This document shows positions 16,804-24,850 of a DNA stretch of 64,000 nucleotides, piece by piece (positions within the stretch are counted from its first letter, which is position 1; each line of letters begins with the position of its first letter). A program made the position numbers and the translations under genes. Source of the stretch: Alkalibacillus aidingensis (GTDB lineage: Bacteria; Bacillota; Bacilli; Bacillales; Alkalibacillaceae); contig NZ_JABXWU010000003.1 in the NCBI RefSeq assembly GCF_014595945.1, positions 1 through 64,000 on the forward strand. The letters run 5' to 3'. The notes under the pieces were generated by a model. That model worked only from the letters and a program-made list of their open reading frames with translations. It did not search any database and had not been told where the DNA came from.

Positions 16804-17280
16804 GTGACTTTACAAGAGGTGCTTAATCAATTAAATGATGGGATATTAATTACTGAAGTTGCCAAGCGTGCAGGTATAGACAAAGAACAAAAATTATCAA
16901 CAAAGTTACAGAATGCTGCGATTGTATATAATGAACAAAATAATCAGTGGAATTACATTGGAAATTCACCAAGTATATCGCTTAGTAGAGAAGTTAACAA
17001 ACCAATAAAACTTCTAAAAGTAGATAGACCATTTGTGAGTAGGGAGGAAAAACATCAAAGGACAAACCCGAAGGAGCATAATGATAAGAATTACGAATTA
17101 TACGCTAATTCTATTAGTGTAGATTATTCTTTATTAAAAGAAAAGAAAACCTTTTTTTTAACTGAAGAAATGTATAAAACATTAAAGGTAATTAGTAAGG
17201 AAAGATCTTTAAAAATCAACGTTCTTATCGATGTTTTATTATCCAAGGGATTAGAATATTATAATTTTGATCAAAAGTAG
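16804..17280 (+). CDS. Hypothetical protein with ribbon-helix-helix-like C-terminus
   Basis: 158 residues from the GTG at 16804, three nt after a strong AAAGGAGGAAAAA; the longer frame starting at 16714 lacks a binding site. The N-terminal part (TLQEVLNQLNDGILITEVAKRAGI) looks like a small helical DNA-binding unit. The C-terminal FFLTEEMYKTLKVISKERSL then NVLIDVLLSKGLEYY fits a ribbon-helix-helix strand plus two helices. The middle is charged and low in complexity. It could be a regulator or partition-like protein of the island. Family not recognised. Confidence 0.55.
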   Translation: MTLQEVLNQLNDGILITEVAKRAGIDKEQKLSTKLQNAAIVYNEQNNQWNYIGNSPSISLSREVNKPIKLLKVDRPFVSREEKHQRTNPKEHNDKNYELYANSISVDYSLLKEKKTFFLTEEMYKTLKVISKERSLKINVLIDVLLSKGLEYYNFDQK

Positions 17281-17360
17281 TTAACTGATCAAAGTCAGTT
17301 ATAAATTGATTTTCTTCAAATATTTTCATGAACATTTATAGTAAATACAATTATAGATTA

Positions 17361-17395
17361 AACGACCACTCTTGTAATGTGAGTGGTCGTTTTTA
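17361..17395 (+). terminator. Terminator after the 158-residue gene
   Basis: AACGACCACTC / GAGTGGTCGTT stem followed by TTTATT. It can also serve the converging ABC-3C operon. Confidence 0.88.
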
Positions 17396-17533
17396 TTCGT
17401 TAACTTAAAAATCAATGGTTTTTTTGAAGGGATAAAAACTTTCATTAATGACCGAGATATATTAATACAAAATATTGTAAAAAAGAAAGGGCATTGTAAA
17501 AGAACAGATGCCCCGATAATTATTAATAGTAAT

Positions 17534-19333
17534 CTAAAATTTCATGCTGAATAATCTCCCTAAATTGTCTTCATCGTCACTAAGTTCCAGTGCAATTTCA
17601 TCTTCGGTAAAATCATAAAGTTTATTGTCTGTCCCTCTAGGTATATCATCACTTAGAGTAGTAAAAATATATTGAATGTCAAACTTGTCACAAATTTCAC
17701 GAACCTTATCTAAATATTTGATTTTCCTTGTATCAGACATTGATTCATAAGCGCCATCATGATAAACAAACTTAAAGAATCTTTTTTTAGAATATGTAAG
17801 TAGTACTGCTAGGTCAAAGCAAACACATAACATTTTCTTATATGAATACCCATCGGATTGTGAATCTACTTTTGATTCATTAATGTTAACGAAGTCAGCG
17901 AAAAAGTCAGGGTTATCATTTGTATTCATTATGTAATACAAAATAGCTGACTCACCTAATATACCTTTTGACAATGTCCTAAAGTGACTTTTAATTTCAT
18001 TATAATAATCATTTGGTTTTTCTAAATGTTCCTCTAACTTTTGAATACTCTCCTCAAGATCCTTATCCATTTGTTTCAATTTTTTATTTATAGATTTGAT
18101 TACATCAACATTGTCTAATTTATTTAGTAAGTGGCTAATTTCGTTTTCTGTTTCTACCAATTCATTTTGGTATTTTTTAAACTTAGCCATTGTATTAGAG
18201 TTTCTAATATATGCGAGTTTACTTTTTCTCTCATCATTTAATTCTTTCAATTTTTTTCTTACTAGTTGTAATTCATCGCCTTTTTTACGCAGCATTTTTG
18301 CTTGATATGTATTTCTTTCTTGAATTATATCTTCATTAAATTGTACAAGTTCATTGTATGATTTCTTAATTTGATCCCCAAAGAGTATTTTCGCTTCATT
18401 AAAAATACTTTCAACCTTTTCTAAGTCAAAATCTAAATCGCGTTTAAGTGTGCCATTTATCTTTTCAATTTCATATGATAACTTGTATTCTAAGTTATTT
18501 AAATTACTTATTTCTGATTCTATATCTTCAACTAGTATTCTAGTATTCTCTCTCTCTTTATTATAGAAATCGAATCTATTAATTTCCTCTTCTAATTTTT
18601 CCTTATCCTCTGATTTCGCCTCAATTAACGAATGAATTACGTCTATTTCGTAATCACTGACTCTTAACTCTTCTTTCATTTCTTCCAAATACTTTTTTGT
18701 TAATTCAATTTGGCTTTCAAGCGCTAATTTATCTTTTAAATAATCTCCATCAAAACCTAATAAATCTAATAATGCTGGTTTCCAATTAATCATTTTACCT
18801 TTGAATTTGTTGAGTTTAAAAACCTCATCATAATCATATTGAGTTCTCAAAAAATAGCCTAAATACTTTCGGAAATTATACTCCTCCTTAGTATAAAAAG
18901 AAAAAAAGTTATTTAATATTTCTTTTGGGTTCTTCTCAACATTTTTAGATGTTAGGGGGAGATCAGTGTAATCCCATATCGCTTCATTTCTAAAGTCTTG
19001 AAATGGTTTGGTATGGAATTTGATTGATATTTTAGTGTTATTTTTAACATTTCTTTTTATTGTGACGTAACTATTCTCATCTTTCTTTAATTCCATAAAA
19101 AAAGTGAAATCTTTGAGGCGATCATAGTTCTTCTTAAATAGATCTCTATTACTCTTAATTTCTTTTAGGAACATAAAATCAATTACGTATATTAATGTTG
19201 ATTTACCTAGGTTATGTGAATCAGTATCTTCATTGGATTTATCTTTTATTATTCCTAAAATAACGTTTAAGTGTTTATTGAATTTTATCCATTTAAATTT
19301 ATTATTATTTGAATAGATTTGGCAAATTTTCAT
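17534..19333 (-). CDS. ABC-3C system ATPase with DUF2326-type C-terminus
   Basis: 599-residue SMC/RecN-like ATPase. A Walker A variant (SHNLGKSTL, about 41-49) sits near the N-terminus, followed by roughly 250 residues of Lys/Glu-rich coiled coil (about 190-440). The C-terminal DUF2326-like half carries a degenerate Walker B/D-loop (FKFVYHDGAYESMSD) typical of the ATPases of ABC-three-component conflict systems. Its ATGA start overlaps the stop of the middle component. In such systems the ATPase is the sensor or switch that licenses the effector. Last gene of the operon. Confidence 0.8.
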   Translation of the reverse strand: MKICQIYSNNNKFKWIKFNKHLNVILGIIKDKSNEDTDSHNLGKSTLIYVIDFMFLKEIKSNRDLFKKNYDRLKDFTFFMELKKDENSYVTIKRNVKNNTKISIKFHTKPFQDFRNEAIWDYTDLPLTSKNVEKNPKEILNNFFSFYTKEEYNFRKYLGYFLRTQYDYDEVFKLNKFKGKMINWKPALLDLLGFDGDYLKDKLALESQIELTKKYLEEMKEELRVSDYEIDVIHSLIEAKSEDKEKLEEEINRFDFYNKERENTRILVEDIESEISNLNNLEYKLSYEIEKINGTLKRDLDFDLEKVESIFNEAKILFGDQIKKSYNELVQFNEDIIQERNTYQAKMLRKKGDELQLVRKKLKELNDERKSKLAYIRNSNTMAKFKKYQNELVETENEISHLLNKLDNVDVIKSINKKLKQMDKDLEESIQKLEEHLEKPNDYYNEIKSHFRTLSKGILGESAILYYIMNTNDNPDFFADFVNINESKVDSQSDGYSYKKMLCVCFDLAVLLTYSKKRFFKFVYHDGAYESMSDTRKIKYLDKVREICDKFDIQYIFTTLSDDIPRGTDNKLYDFTEDEIALELSDDEDNLGRLFSMKF

Positions 19334-19566
19334 TCAGTCCACTCCAATAAATCTTCACTCATTATATATTCCAATTTTCCAAAGGCATGAAGCAATATAA
19401 GAGATGGAATAAATAGTTCATTCACTTCTACACCAAACTTATGCTCCATTTTTTTATATAAATAATCAAATTCTATTGCCTCTTTATTAGAAAATTCTTT
19501 TATTATCTCACTGCTCACCTTTAGAACGCTCTTTTCAAGATTCATATACTTATGAGGAAGTAACAT
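19330..19566 (-). CDS. ABC-3C middle component-like protein
   Basis: 78 residues from the ATG at 19566, about 10 nt after GGTGGGG; a GTG five codons earlier is possible. A small winged-helix-like, all-helical protein (FDYLYKKMEHKFGV, SLILLHAFGKLEYI). Size, composition and place between the large partner and the ATPase match the middle components of ABC-three-component systems. It overlaps both neighbours (17 and 4 nt), so translation is coupled. The family call rests mostly on context. Confidence 0.65.
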   Translation of the reverse strand: MLLPHKYMNLEKSVLKVSSEIIKEFSNKEAIEFDYLYKKMEHKFGVEVNELFIPSLILLHAFGKLEYIMSEDLLEWTE

Positions 19567-20107
19567 GACCAATTTCCCCACCTTTTCCTATATCACATTT
19601 CCAATACATATAATGTAGCATAACCCAAATTAACCTTCGATCGGTCTTTAATTCAGATTTGTTGTTATAAAATATATGATCAAATAAATCATTAAAAACA
19701 AATTCAAATTCTTCGTATTTTTTTCTAAATATAGCGATTTTTTGATTTAGATCGTCTACTGTATTTTCATACATTTCCAAATATTCGGCATTGATGGGTG
19801 ACTTTAAAAAATCATCTATTTGTTGAAAATAACAGATGCTATTTTCCAAAATAACATCTGTAAAATAATCGTTAGTTAGTCCGTTTAATTCATTTTTTTG
19901 TTCAGCTGCTATTCTTTTGAAATTATAGTTTCGTCCAATTTCTTTTCGGGCAACTTTAGCGAATTCTTTTATTACCTCTTTAATCTCTTCATCAAAAAAT
20001 CTTAATGGACTAGTGTCCGCAAAAATATACTTTCTATTATCATTGTAATCCCGACCCACTGCAGTATTACTAGTACCGTCTATTTCTATCTTGTTTTTAT
20101 TTAGCAT
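19550..20107 (-). CDS. ABC-3C effector-partner protein with N-terminal shared motif
   Basis: 185 residues from the ATG at 20107. The first 20 residues contain GTSNTAVGRDYN, which echoes GNSNTVTGRDYN at the end of the membrane protein encoded just upstream. The rest is helical and ends in a C-terminal domain (LKTDRRLIWVMLHYMYWKCDIGKGGEIGHV) like the ABC-3C 'CTD' that links effectors to the ATPase. It overlaps the upstream gene by 11 nt. Proposed role: adaptor carrying the receptor-side motif that recruits or templates the membrane effector. The motif pairing is seen; the mechanism is inferred. Confidence 0.65.
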   Translation of the reverse strand: MLNKNKIEIDGTSNTAVGRDYNDNRKYIFADTSPLRFFDEEIKEVIKEFAKVARKEIGRNYNFKRIAAEQKNELNGLTNDYFTDVILENSICYFQQIDDFLKSPINAEYLEMYENTVDDLNQKIAIFRKKYEEFEFVFNDLFDHIFYNNKSELKTDRRLIWVMLHYMYWKCDIGKGGEIGHVTSS

Positions 20108-20294
20108 TATAGTCACGCCCTGTTACTGTGTTACTATTACCGTTGACTTTCATTTTATTATTACGATTAATATCTTTACTTTTATCTGTTAATCTATTTA
20201 CCTTTCTTAGTGAATATGTACTAAAACATATAGAAAAAATTCCAAGAAGTAAAGATATAATTGAGGCCCAACCTGCTATCAAACTAAAACTCAT
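20097..20294 (-). CDS. Small single-span membrane protein with C-terminal shared motif
   Basis: 65 residues, ATG behind AAAGGGGG. An N-terminal transmembrane helix (about residues 5-28, IAGWASIISLLLGIFSICF) is followed by a basic, Asn-rich stretch and the terminal motif GNSNTVTGRDYN. First gene of the ABC-3C operon. Small membrane proteins at this place in conflict operons are often pore-forming effectors. The motif at the C-terminal end, with its partner at the N-terminal end of the next protein, is the arrangement seen in amyloid-motif signalling pairs. The effector role is inferred. Confidence 0.6.
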   Translation of the reverse strand: MSFSLIAGWASIISLLLGIFSICFSTYSLRKVNRLTDKSKDINRNNKMKVNGNSNTVTGRDYNAK

Positions 20295-20750
20295 TTAATT
20301 AACCCCCTTTGAATCTATACTTATTATAACTAACATTTAATATAGAATTAAATATTTGACATTATTCCCCACAATTTTATTCCAAATTTTTAATAATCGG
20401 TTAGTAGTTTCTTATTATGAAATTATTACTAAATGAGAAGAGCCGTTACTTATTTAATTATTAGAATTAACATTATTGGGAATCTAAAAACTATGGTTTA
20501 GGAGTTAACAATTGTAGTCTAGTGTTGAAAAAAGGAGTTTTATAATATAATAAAATTATGTGATTTAGTGGATAAATTACCGGGATATTATAAAATCATC
20601 CCATCAATTACAAGAACTCATTACATCCAACTTGCTATATCAATAGATAAGAAGGTTGGCCTATCTTCTCGTTGTTCCTGTTTTACCACACTTTACCATT
20701 TATATTCTTTCAATTAATATTAGGATTATTATAAAGAAGGGGGAAGTAGC
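20295..20750. other. Divergent intergenic region
   Basis: 456 bp between the ABC-3C operon (leftward) and the next gene (rightward). It should hold both promoters; a TATAAT on the minus strand at 20323-20328 is a possible -10 for the ABC-3C operon, without a clear -35. No gene or repeat recognised. Confidence 0.4.
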
Positions 20751-21368
20751 TTGTCAGATACAGTGGAAAAAATGAATGAAGCTAAATTCTTTTTAGAAAA
20801 GCTAAAGACTGAAACTAAAATGCCGGATTTCAATTATTATTTAAGTGCATGTATCAGTTCTGCGCGTTCAATTTTATGGGTGATGAAAGCAGAATATTCA
20901 AAGGTTGATGGGTGGAAGGATTGGTATGATTCTGAATCTCCATCTATAGAAGAAAGGCAATTATTAAAGAAGTTAAATGATATTAGGGTTCGTACCCAAA
21001 AAATTAGTCCAATAGACACCTATATTAGAGCAGTTTTGAATGTTAATGAAGACAAAGTAACTGAGGAAATGAAGAGTAAATTACGAAAAATGGATAAGAA
21101 AGAAGTAGAGTTTACTGTTAGTGCGTATGACCCAGAAAATGAGCCGGTAGATGATGAAAACACAGTAACTTTTCATGGGAAATTAGCAGGTTATCATCAC
21201 GAGTTGGAGGATTTTCCTAAAAGTGATATTAAAGAAATATGCGTGAAATATATAAACAGTTTAGAAGCCCTAGTTGATAAGTGTGAAAAGAAATTTGGAA
21301 ATGAACTTAAAGAGAAACCGCATCCAATCTTTTCCTTCGATTTTACTAATCCAGATATATTAAAATAA
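20751..21368 (+). CDS. Hypothetical helical protein, possibly HEPN-like
   Basis: 205 residues, TTG start behind AAGGGGGAAG. The N-terminal 90 residues are helical with a pattern (FNYYLSACISSARSILWVMKAEY.. LLKKLNDIR) recalling HEPN-fold proteins, but the catalytic R-x4-6-H is not visible, so RNase activity is not supported. Residues 100-160 are more strand-like (EVEFTVSAYDP.. TVTFHGKLAGYHHEL). It is divergent from the ABC-3C operon inside the same island; a link is possible but unproven. Family not recognised. Confidence 0.5.
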   Translation: MSDTVEKMNEAKFFLEKLKTETKMPDFNYYLSACISSARSILWVMKAEYSKVDGWKDWYDSESPSIEERQLLKKLNDIRVRTQKISPIDTYIRAVLNVNEDKVTEEMKSKLRKMDKKEVEFTVSAYDPENEPVDDENTVTFHGKLAGYHHELEDFPKSDIKEICVKYINSLEALVDKCEKKFGNELKEKPHPIFSFDFTNPDILK

Positions 21369-21482
21369 AAAACTCCACCATATCAATTAACGGGTTCAAT
21401 GGCAGTTCGTTTTAAAACTTCACGTCTTCATGTATCTTATGGTCCGACAGTATTGTTTGAACGAGTGCAGTATAAGTATTAA

Positions 21483-21827
21483 GAACATAGATCATTAAAA
21501 TTACACGGAAAGCATTTTAAGCAAAGAGCTGAAGAAAGGTCAATTCCAGAAAATATAATAGAGGATTTATTGGCCTTCGATCCAAACGAATGGAAATTGG
21601 TAACCGTTGAAGTGAGAAATGATAAAGGTAAATTTATTAATAGTACTTGGGAAAAAACTATAGATATGGAGAAATATTGCATCACAATTGGATATGGGGA
21701 TGCAGTACAAACTATTATCAAAATAGATAGTGATGGATTAGGATTTGAATTTGTAAAAGATGGACCAATTTATCAATTTGTTTCTGAAGTAAACCAAGAG
21801 TTAATGAAGGAGATTAAGTATGTTTAA
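21483..21827 (+). pseudogene. DUF4258-like fragment lacking a clear start
   Basis: An open frame of 114 codons after the TAA at 21480 has no ATG, GTG or TTG until 21570, yet the conserved-looking part (HGKHFKQRAEERSIPENIIEDLL) lies before that codon. This His..Arg..ER pattern resembles DUF4258/BrnT-type small proteins. It is probably a 5'-truncated gene at the island's right end; translation from the TTG at 21570 would lose the motif. Confidence 0.5.
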
Positions 21828-21859
21828 GGTATAGCATTAAGTACAAATATTCAGCTTTA

Positions 21860-21889
21860 AAATTAAAATTCACAAAAAATGCACAAGGT
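21860..21889 (+). repeat. Right arm-type repeat of the integrase
   Basis: AAAATTAAAATTCACAAAA, then AATGCACAAGGT: near copy of 10802-10831 in the same orientation, 40 bp inside attR. Confidence 0.6.
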
Positions 21890-21929
21890 ATCTAAGAATC
21901 CTTATAACATAGGTGTTTACGAGGTTATC

Positions 21930-21948
21930 TCGACCCCGACCACCGGTA
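21930..21948 (+). repeat. attR core of the island
   Basis: Exact 19-bp copy of the tRNA-Leu 3' end (attL at 10668-10686). Confidence 0.88.
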
Positions 21949-21976
21949 CTTACAAAAGTTTAATGAACGTTGATAT

Positions 21977-22007
21977 GACTTTCGAGAACTTCTCGGAGGT
22001 CTTTTTT
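21977..22007 (+). terminator. Displaced original terminator of tRNA-Leu
   Basis: GACTTTCGAG / CTCGGAGGTC stem (with wobbles) and six T, just right of attR. It presumably ended tRNA-Leu transcription before the island arrived. Confidence 0.75.
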
Positions 22008-22085
22008 ATTTCCTCAAAAAATTGACTATTCAATTTAAAATCGTATGTTACGAACGATACGCCTATTCCAAAGGAGGTGTATCAT

Positions 22086-22995
22086 ATGTCTAAACGTAAT
22101 AACGACCTCTCTCATGATGAACTTCAATTAGTTGATCGTGAAATTGATCGGAATATTCCTCAAACGTTTGGGGAATGTTTGCAATCGTTCCTAGGTGATT
22201 GTAACATTCTTAATTTACGAGGACATACCATTAAATTTTATCAAACAGAATTATCTATTTTTTACAAGCAACTAAGAGAACAAAAAATAGATACCACACA
22301 CCAAGCAAAATCACTTTAGAAATTATCAACCAAAATCAAATTTTATTCATGAAAGAAATTAAAAAGAACAAGATAGTAACCATTAACACACGTCTTCGAG
22401 CATTCGTACATTCTTTAATTATTTATATCGGGAAAAGTACATCAAGGATAACCCTGTTAAAAACTTGAAACTATTGAAGGATCGTAAAATGGCAGTACCT
22501 ATTTATTAAGATGATGAATTAATCAAACTATTTAATCAACCTGATTTGAAAACTTTTGTAGGTGTACGTGATTACACGATTATGATGTTACCTGTTAGAA
22601 ACAGGAGTAAGAGCGAACGAAGTATCAAATATTCAAATTCATGATATAAACCTACAGGAAAATCTAATATTGCTGAAAACAACAAAAGGTTATAGTGACA
22701 GATATGTACCATTTCAAGATCGCATAAAGGATCAGTTAGAAAAGTATTTAAAATTACGTGGAGTGGTTAATTGTAACTATTTGTTTATAACACTTGAAAA
22801 TGAACAACTAGCAAAACGTCAACGTATTACAAAATACGGTAAACAATGAAATGTACATGCGACTTGTCACAAGTTCAGACATACATTTTCAAGTTTGGCA
22901 GTTAGAAGCAGGAATATAGATTTATTTCAATTGCAACGGATTTTTTGCTGGGTTTCAGATGTAGGACTAAAGGTGTACACTTTTAGAAGTATAAT
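22086..22995 (+). pseudogene. Broken tyrosine recombinase
   Basis: The ATG at 22086 follows AAAGGAGGTG and opens an 80-residue frame matching a core-binding domain (FGECLQSFLGDCNILNLRG, then HTIKFYQTELSIFYKQLRE). Later pieces lie in different frames: FFNYLYREKYIKDNPVKNL, VGVRDYTIMM, LLETGVRANEVSNIQ (Arg I), GYSDRYVPFQD, KFRHTFSSLAV (HxxR) and a decayed VSDVGLKVYT. Several frameshifts and stops are present. It is clearly XerC/D-like rather than a copy of the island integrase, and sits 137 bp right of attR, probably left by an older element in the same site. Confidence 0.85.
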
Positions 22996-23409
22996 TGTTG
23001 GATTGCACGAACAAATCCTGTTATATCAGGGTATAGCAGGTGTTATGGATTGCTGTTATGCTAGAAATACCAGGTATATATGGCATGATCCGTTTGACTT
23101 ACAGGTTAAATATGGTAAAATAACCATTAATCCAATAAAATTAACGTTTTAAGCAGTACATACTTATAAACGTCTAAAATGTCGGTATAACCTATATTAT
23201 CAGACATTGAAATAGGGCAGAGTGTACTTCCTATAACTGCATTATGTAAACTTCTTAACATTTTACAGTTAATTTATTGCAAATACCCCAACTTATACCG
23301 ATCAGCCCCCTAACTAACCAATTTACACACCCAATAAAAATTTAATGATATATGGCTTTAAAGAATCAATTTTATAAATATATATTTCCATAAAGAGAGA
23401 GGTGTGTAT
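22996..23409. other. Intergenic decay region
   Basis: 414 bp without a supportable gene. A promoter-like pair (TTGACT near 23093, TAAAAT 16 bp later) points right but no gene follows closely. Confidence 0.4.
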
Positions 23410-24255
23410 ATGCAATTTCTATTTGCAATAGGAATGATCTTTTTCTTATTTATCATGTTTAAACTTTGGTCAATATCAGGGTGGCTTGTCTTTTTATTGT
23501 TTTTGGTAATAATTGTAGGTGTTATTTTACTCGGTAGATCAGAATCTAAGGAACAACAAGCCATTAAGGATAAAAAAGAAAAACTTTTATCTAACATAAA
23601 AAATGTACTCTTAGAGGATTTCACGGTAACTAAAGAATACATAACTAACGATCAGGATCATGGTATTTTAATTGACGAAGATAATAAAAAAGTTTGTATA
23701 GTTTGGCAAGGAATGAACAGGCATAAGGTTTTTAATTATCGTGATATATTAGAATCAGAAATTATTGAAGATGGAGAAACAATAACCAAATCTTCTAGGA
23801 AATCACAAATCGGTGGTGCTTTATTAGGTGGAGTTCTTGCAGGTGGAGTCGGTGCAATTATTGGTGGTTTAAGTGGTAAGCAAAAATCTGATAAAGAGAT
23901 AATAAGTTTAGATTTAAAGTTAGTTGTAAATAACACACAGAATCCAGTTTATACAATTAATTTTCTTAAAGCAGAAATTGAATCAATTTCACAAAAGCCA
24001 ATTCCAATTAAGAAATCATCTAGTCAATATAAGTTATCAAAAAACAAAATAAATCACTGGCACTCGTTAATAACAGTACTTATTAAACAGGCAGATGAAG
24101 AAGATAATAAACAACCTGAACCTACTCAATCTACTAACTCTAACAGTTCTACAGCAGATGAAATCCGAAAATTGAGTGAGTTGCTCAATGATGGATTTAT
24201 AACCCAAGAAGAATTTAACTCGGAAAAACAAAAAGTATTAAGTCAAGGTAGTTAA
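23410..24255 (+). CDS. SHOCT-domain membrane protein
   Basis: 281 residues from the ATG at 23410, eight nt after GAGAGG. Two N-terminal membrane spans (about 2-45), a soluble middle, a Gly-rich hydrophobic hairpin (IGGALLGGVLAGGVGAIIGGL, about 133-153) and a C-terminal SHOCT motif (ADEIRKLSELLNDGFITQEE). SHOCT proteins are often membrane-linked oligomers of unknown job. It lies in accessory DNA beside phage-like remnants. Confidence 0.7.
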   Translation: MQFLFAIGMIFFLFIMFKLWSISGWLVFLLFLVIIVGVILLGRSESKEQQAIKDKKEKLLSNIKNVLLEDFTVTKEYITNDQDHGILIDEDNKKVCIVWQGMNRHKVFNYRDILESEIIEDGETITKSSRKSQIGGALLGGVLAGGVGAIIGGLSGKQKSDKEIISLDLKLVVNNTQNPVYTINFLKAEIESISQKPIPIKKSSSQYKLSKNKINHWHSLITVLIKQADEEDNKQPEPTQSTNSNSSTADEIRKLSELLNDGFITQEEFNSEKQKVLSQGS

Positions 24256-24333
24256 TGTCTAAATAACTTATATATAAATAAGTTTGGTGGTGTTATTATT
24301 TCTAACAACAAAAAAAATAATGAGAAACAAGAG

Positions 24334-24417
24334 ATGCCTAGTGCGTTAATTGGGCTAATTGTCTTTACAGTATTCATAGGGTTCATGGCAATTTTAGGCA
24401 CGATTGTTTCCAATTAA
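24334..24417 (+). CDS. Small single-span membrane peptide
   Basis: 27 residues from ATG at 24334, nearly all one hydrophobic helix (ALIGLIVFTVFIGFMAILGT). The same frame stays open upstream to about 24295, where a rare ATT start after GGTGGTG would give a longer product with a charged N-terminus (NNKKNNEKQEMPS). Followed by a terminator, so probably expressed. Function unknown. Confidence 0.45.
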   Translation: MPSALIGLIVFTVFIGFMAILGTIVSN

Positions 24418-24446
24418 AAACAAATAAATTTAAATCTTTTACCCAC

Positions 24447-24473
24447 AGCCACTCCATTGCGAGTGGCTTTTTA
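24447..24473 (+). terminator. Terminator after the small membrane peptide
   Basis: AGCCACTC / GAGTGGCT stem with five T. Confidence 0.85.
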
Positions 24474-24497
24474 TTATGCCCAAAAGAGAGTGAATGC

Positions 24498-24842
24498 ATG
24501 AACAATTTACAACGTTTAGAAATGGAAGTTAAAAACGTCAACCTAGAACAGTCAGAACTAACGATTTACCTTCAGGAAAATGGTTTACAGCCATTTAATG
24601 AATATGATCCCGATTCAGCCACAAGTAAAAAGAATATTTATAAATCCGCATTATCTATTTTAGAATCTTTGGCTAATGACCCTGAACAAATGAAAAATAT
24701 TAAACATGAAGATTTAGATATATCTGAATTTGCAACCAATCTTCAAAATCGCATAGATCAATTAGAACGAAAAATTAGAGGGATAAAAACAAATGAACAG
24801 TTAGAGAATGAATCTAACATTTTTATGCTGTTCGATAGGTAG
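24498..24842 (+). CDS. Phage-like hypothetical protein
   Basis: 114 residues, ATG with AAGAGAG in front; Glu/Asn-rich and helical with a coiled-coil C-terminus (FATNLQNRIDQLERKIRGI). It lies nine bp before a broken gene that resembles a phage head-closure-type protein, so it may be a prophage leftover. Family not recognised. Confidence 0.45.
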   Translation: MNNLQRLEMEVKNVNLEQSELTIYLQENGLQPFNEYDPDSATSKKNIYKSALSILESLANDPEQMKNIKHEDLDISEFATNLQNRIDQLERKIRGIKTNEQLENESNIFMLFDR

Positions 24843-24850
24843 GTGATAAT

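Larger units (their letters stand above)
10668..21948. mobile_element. Genomic island integrated at tRNA-Leu(CAA)
   Basis: 11.3-kb, strikingly AT-rich segment bounded by a 19-bp direct repeat of the tRNA 3' end. It encodes a tyrosine integrase, a detached arm-binding domain protein, an IS21 element, a cytidine-deaminase-like enzyme, a ribbon-helix-helix-like protein, a four-gene ABC-3C conflict operon and two further small proteins. No conjugation, replication or capsid genes are seen, so it is probably a mobilisable or phage-satellite-like defence island. Confidence 0.85.

Noticed and set aside
22895-23152. 85-codon frame as an independent gene
   Set aside because: Its first third is the catalytic end of the broken recombinase; the rest is random-looking.
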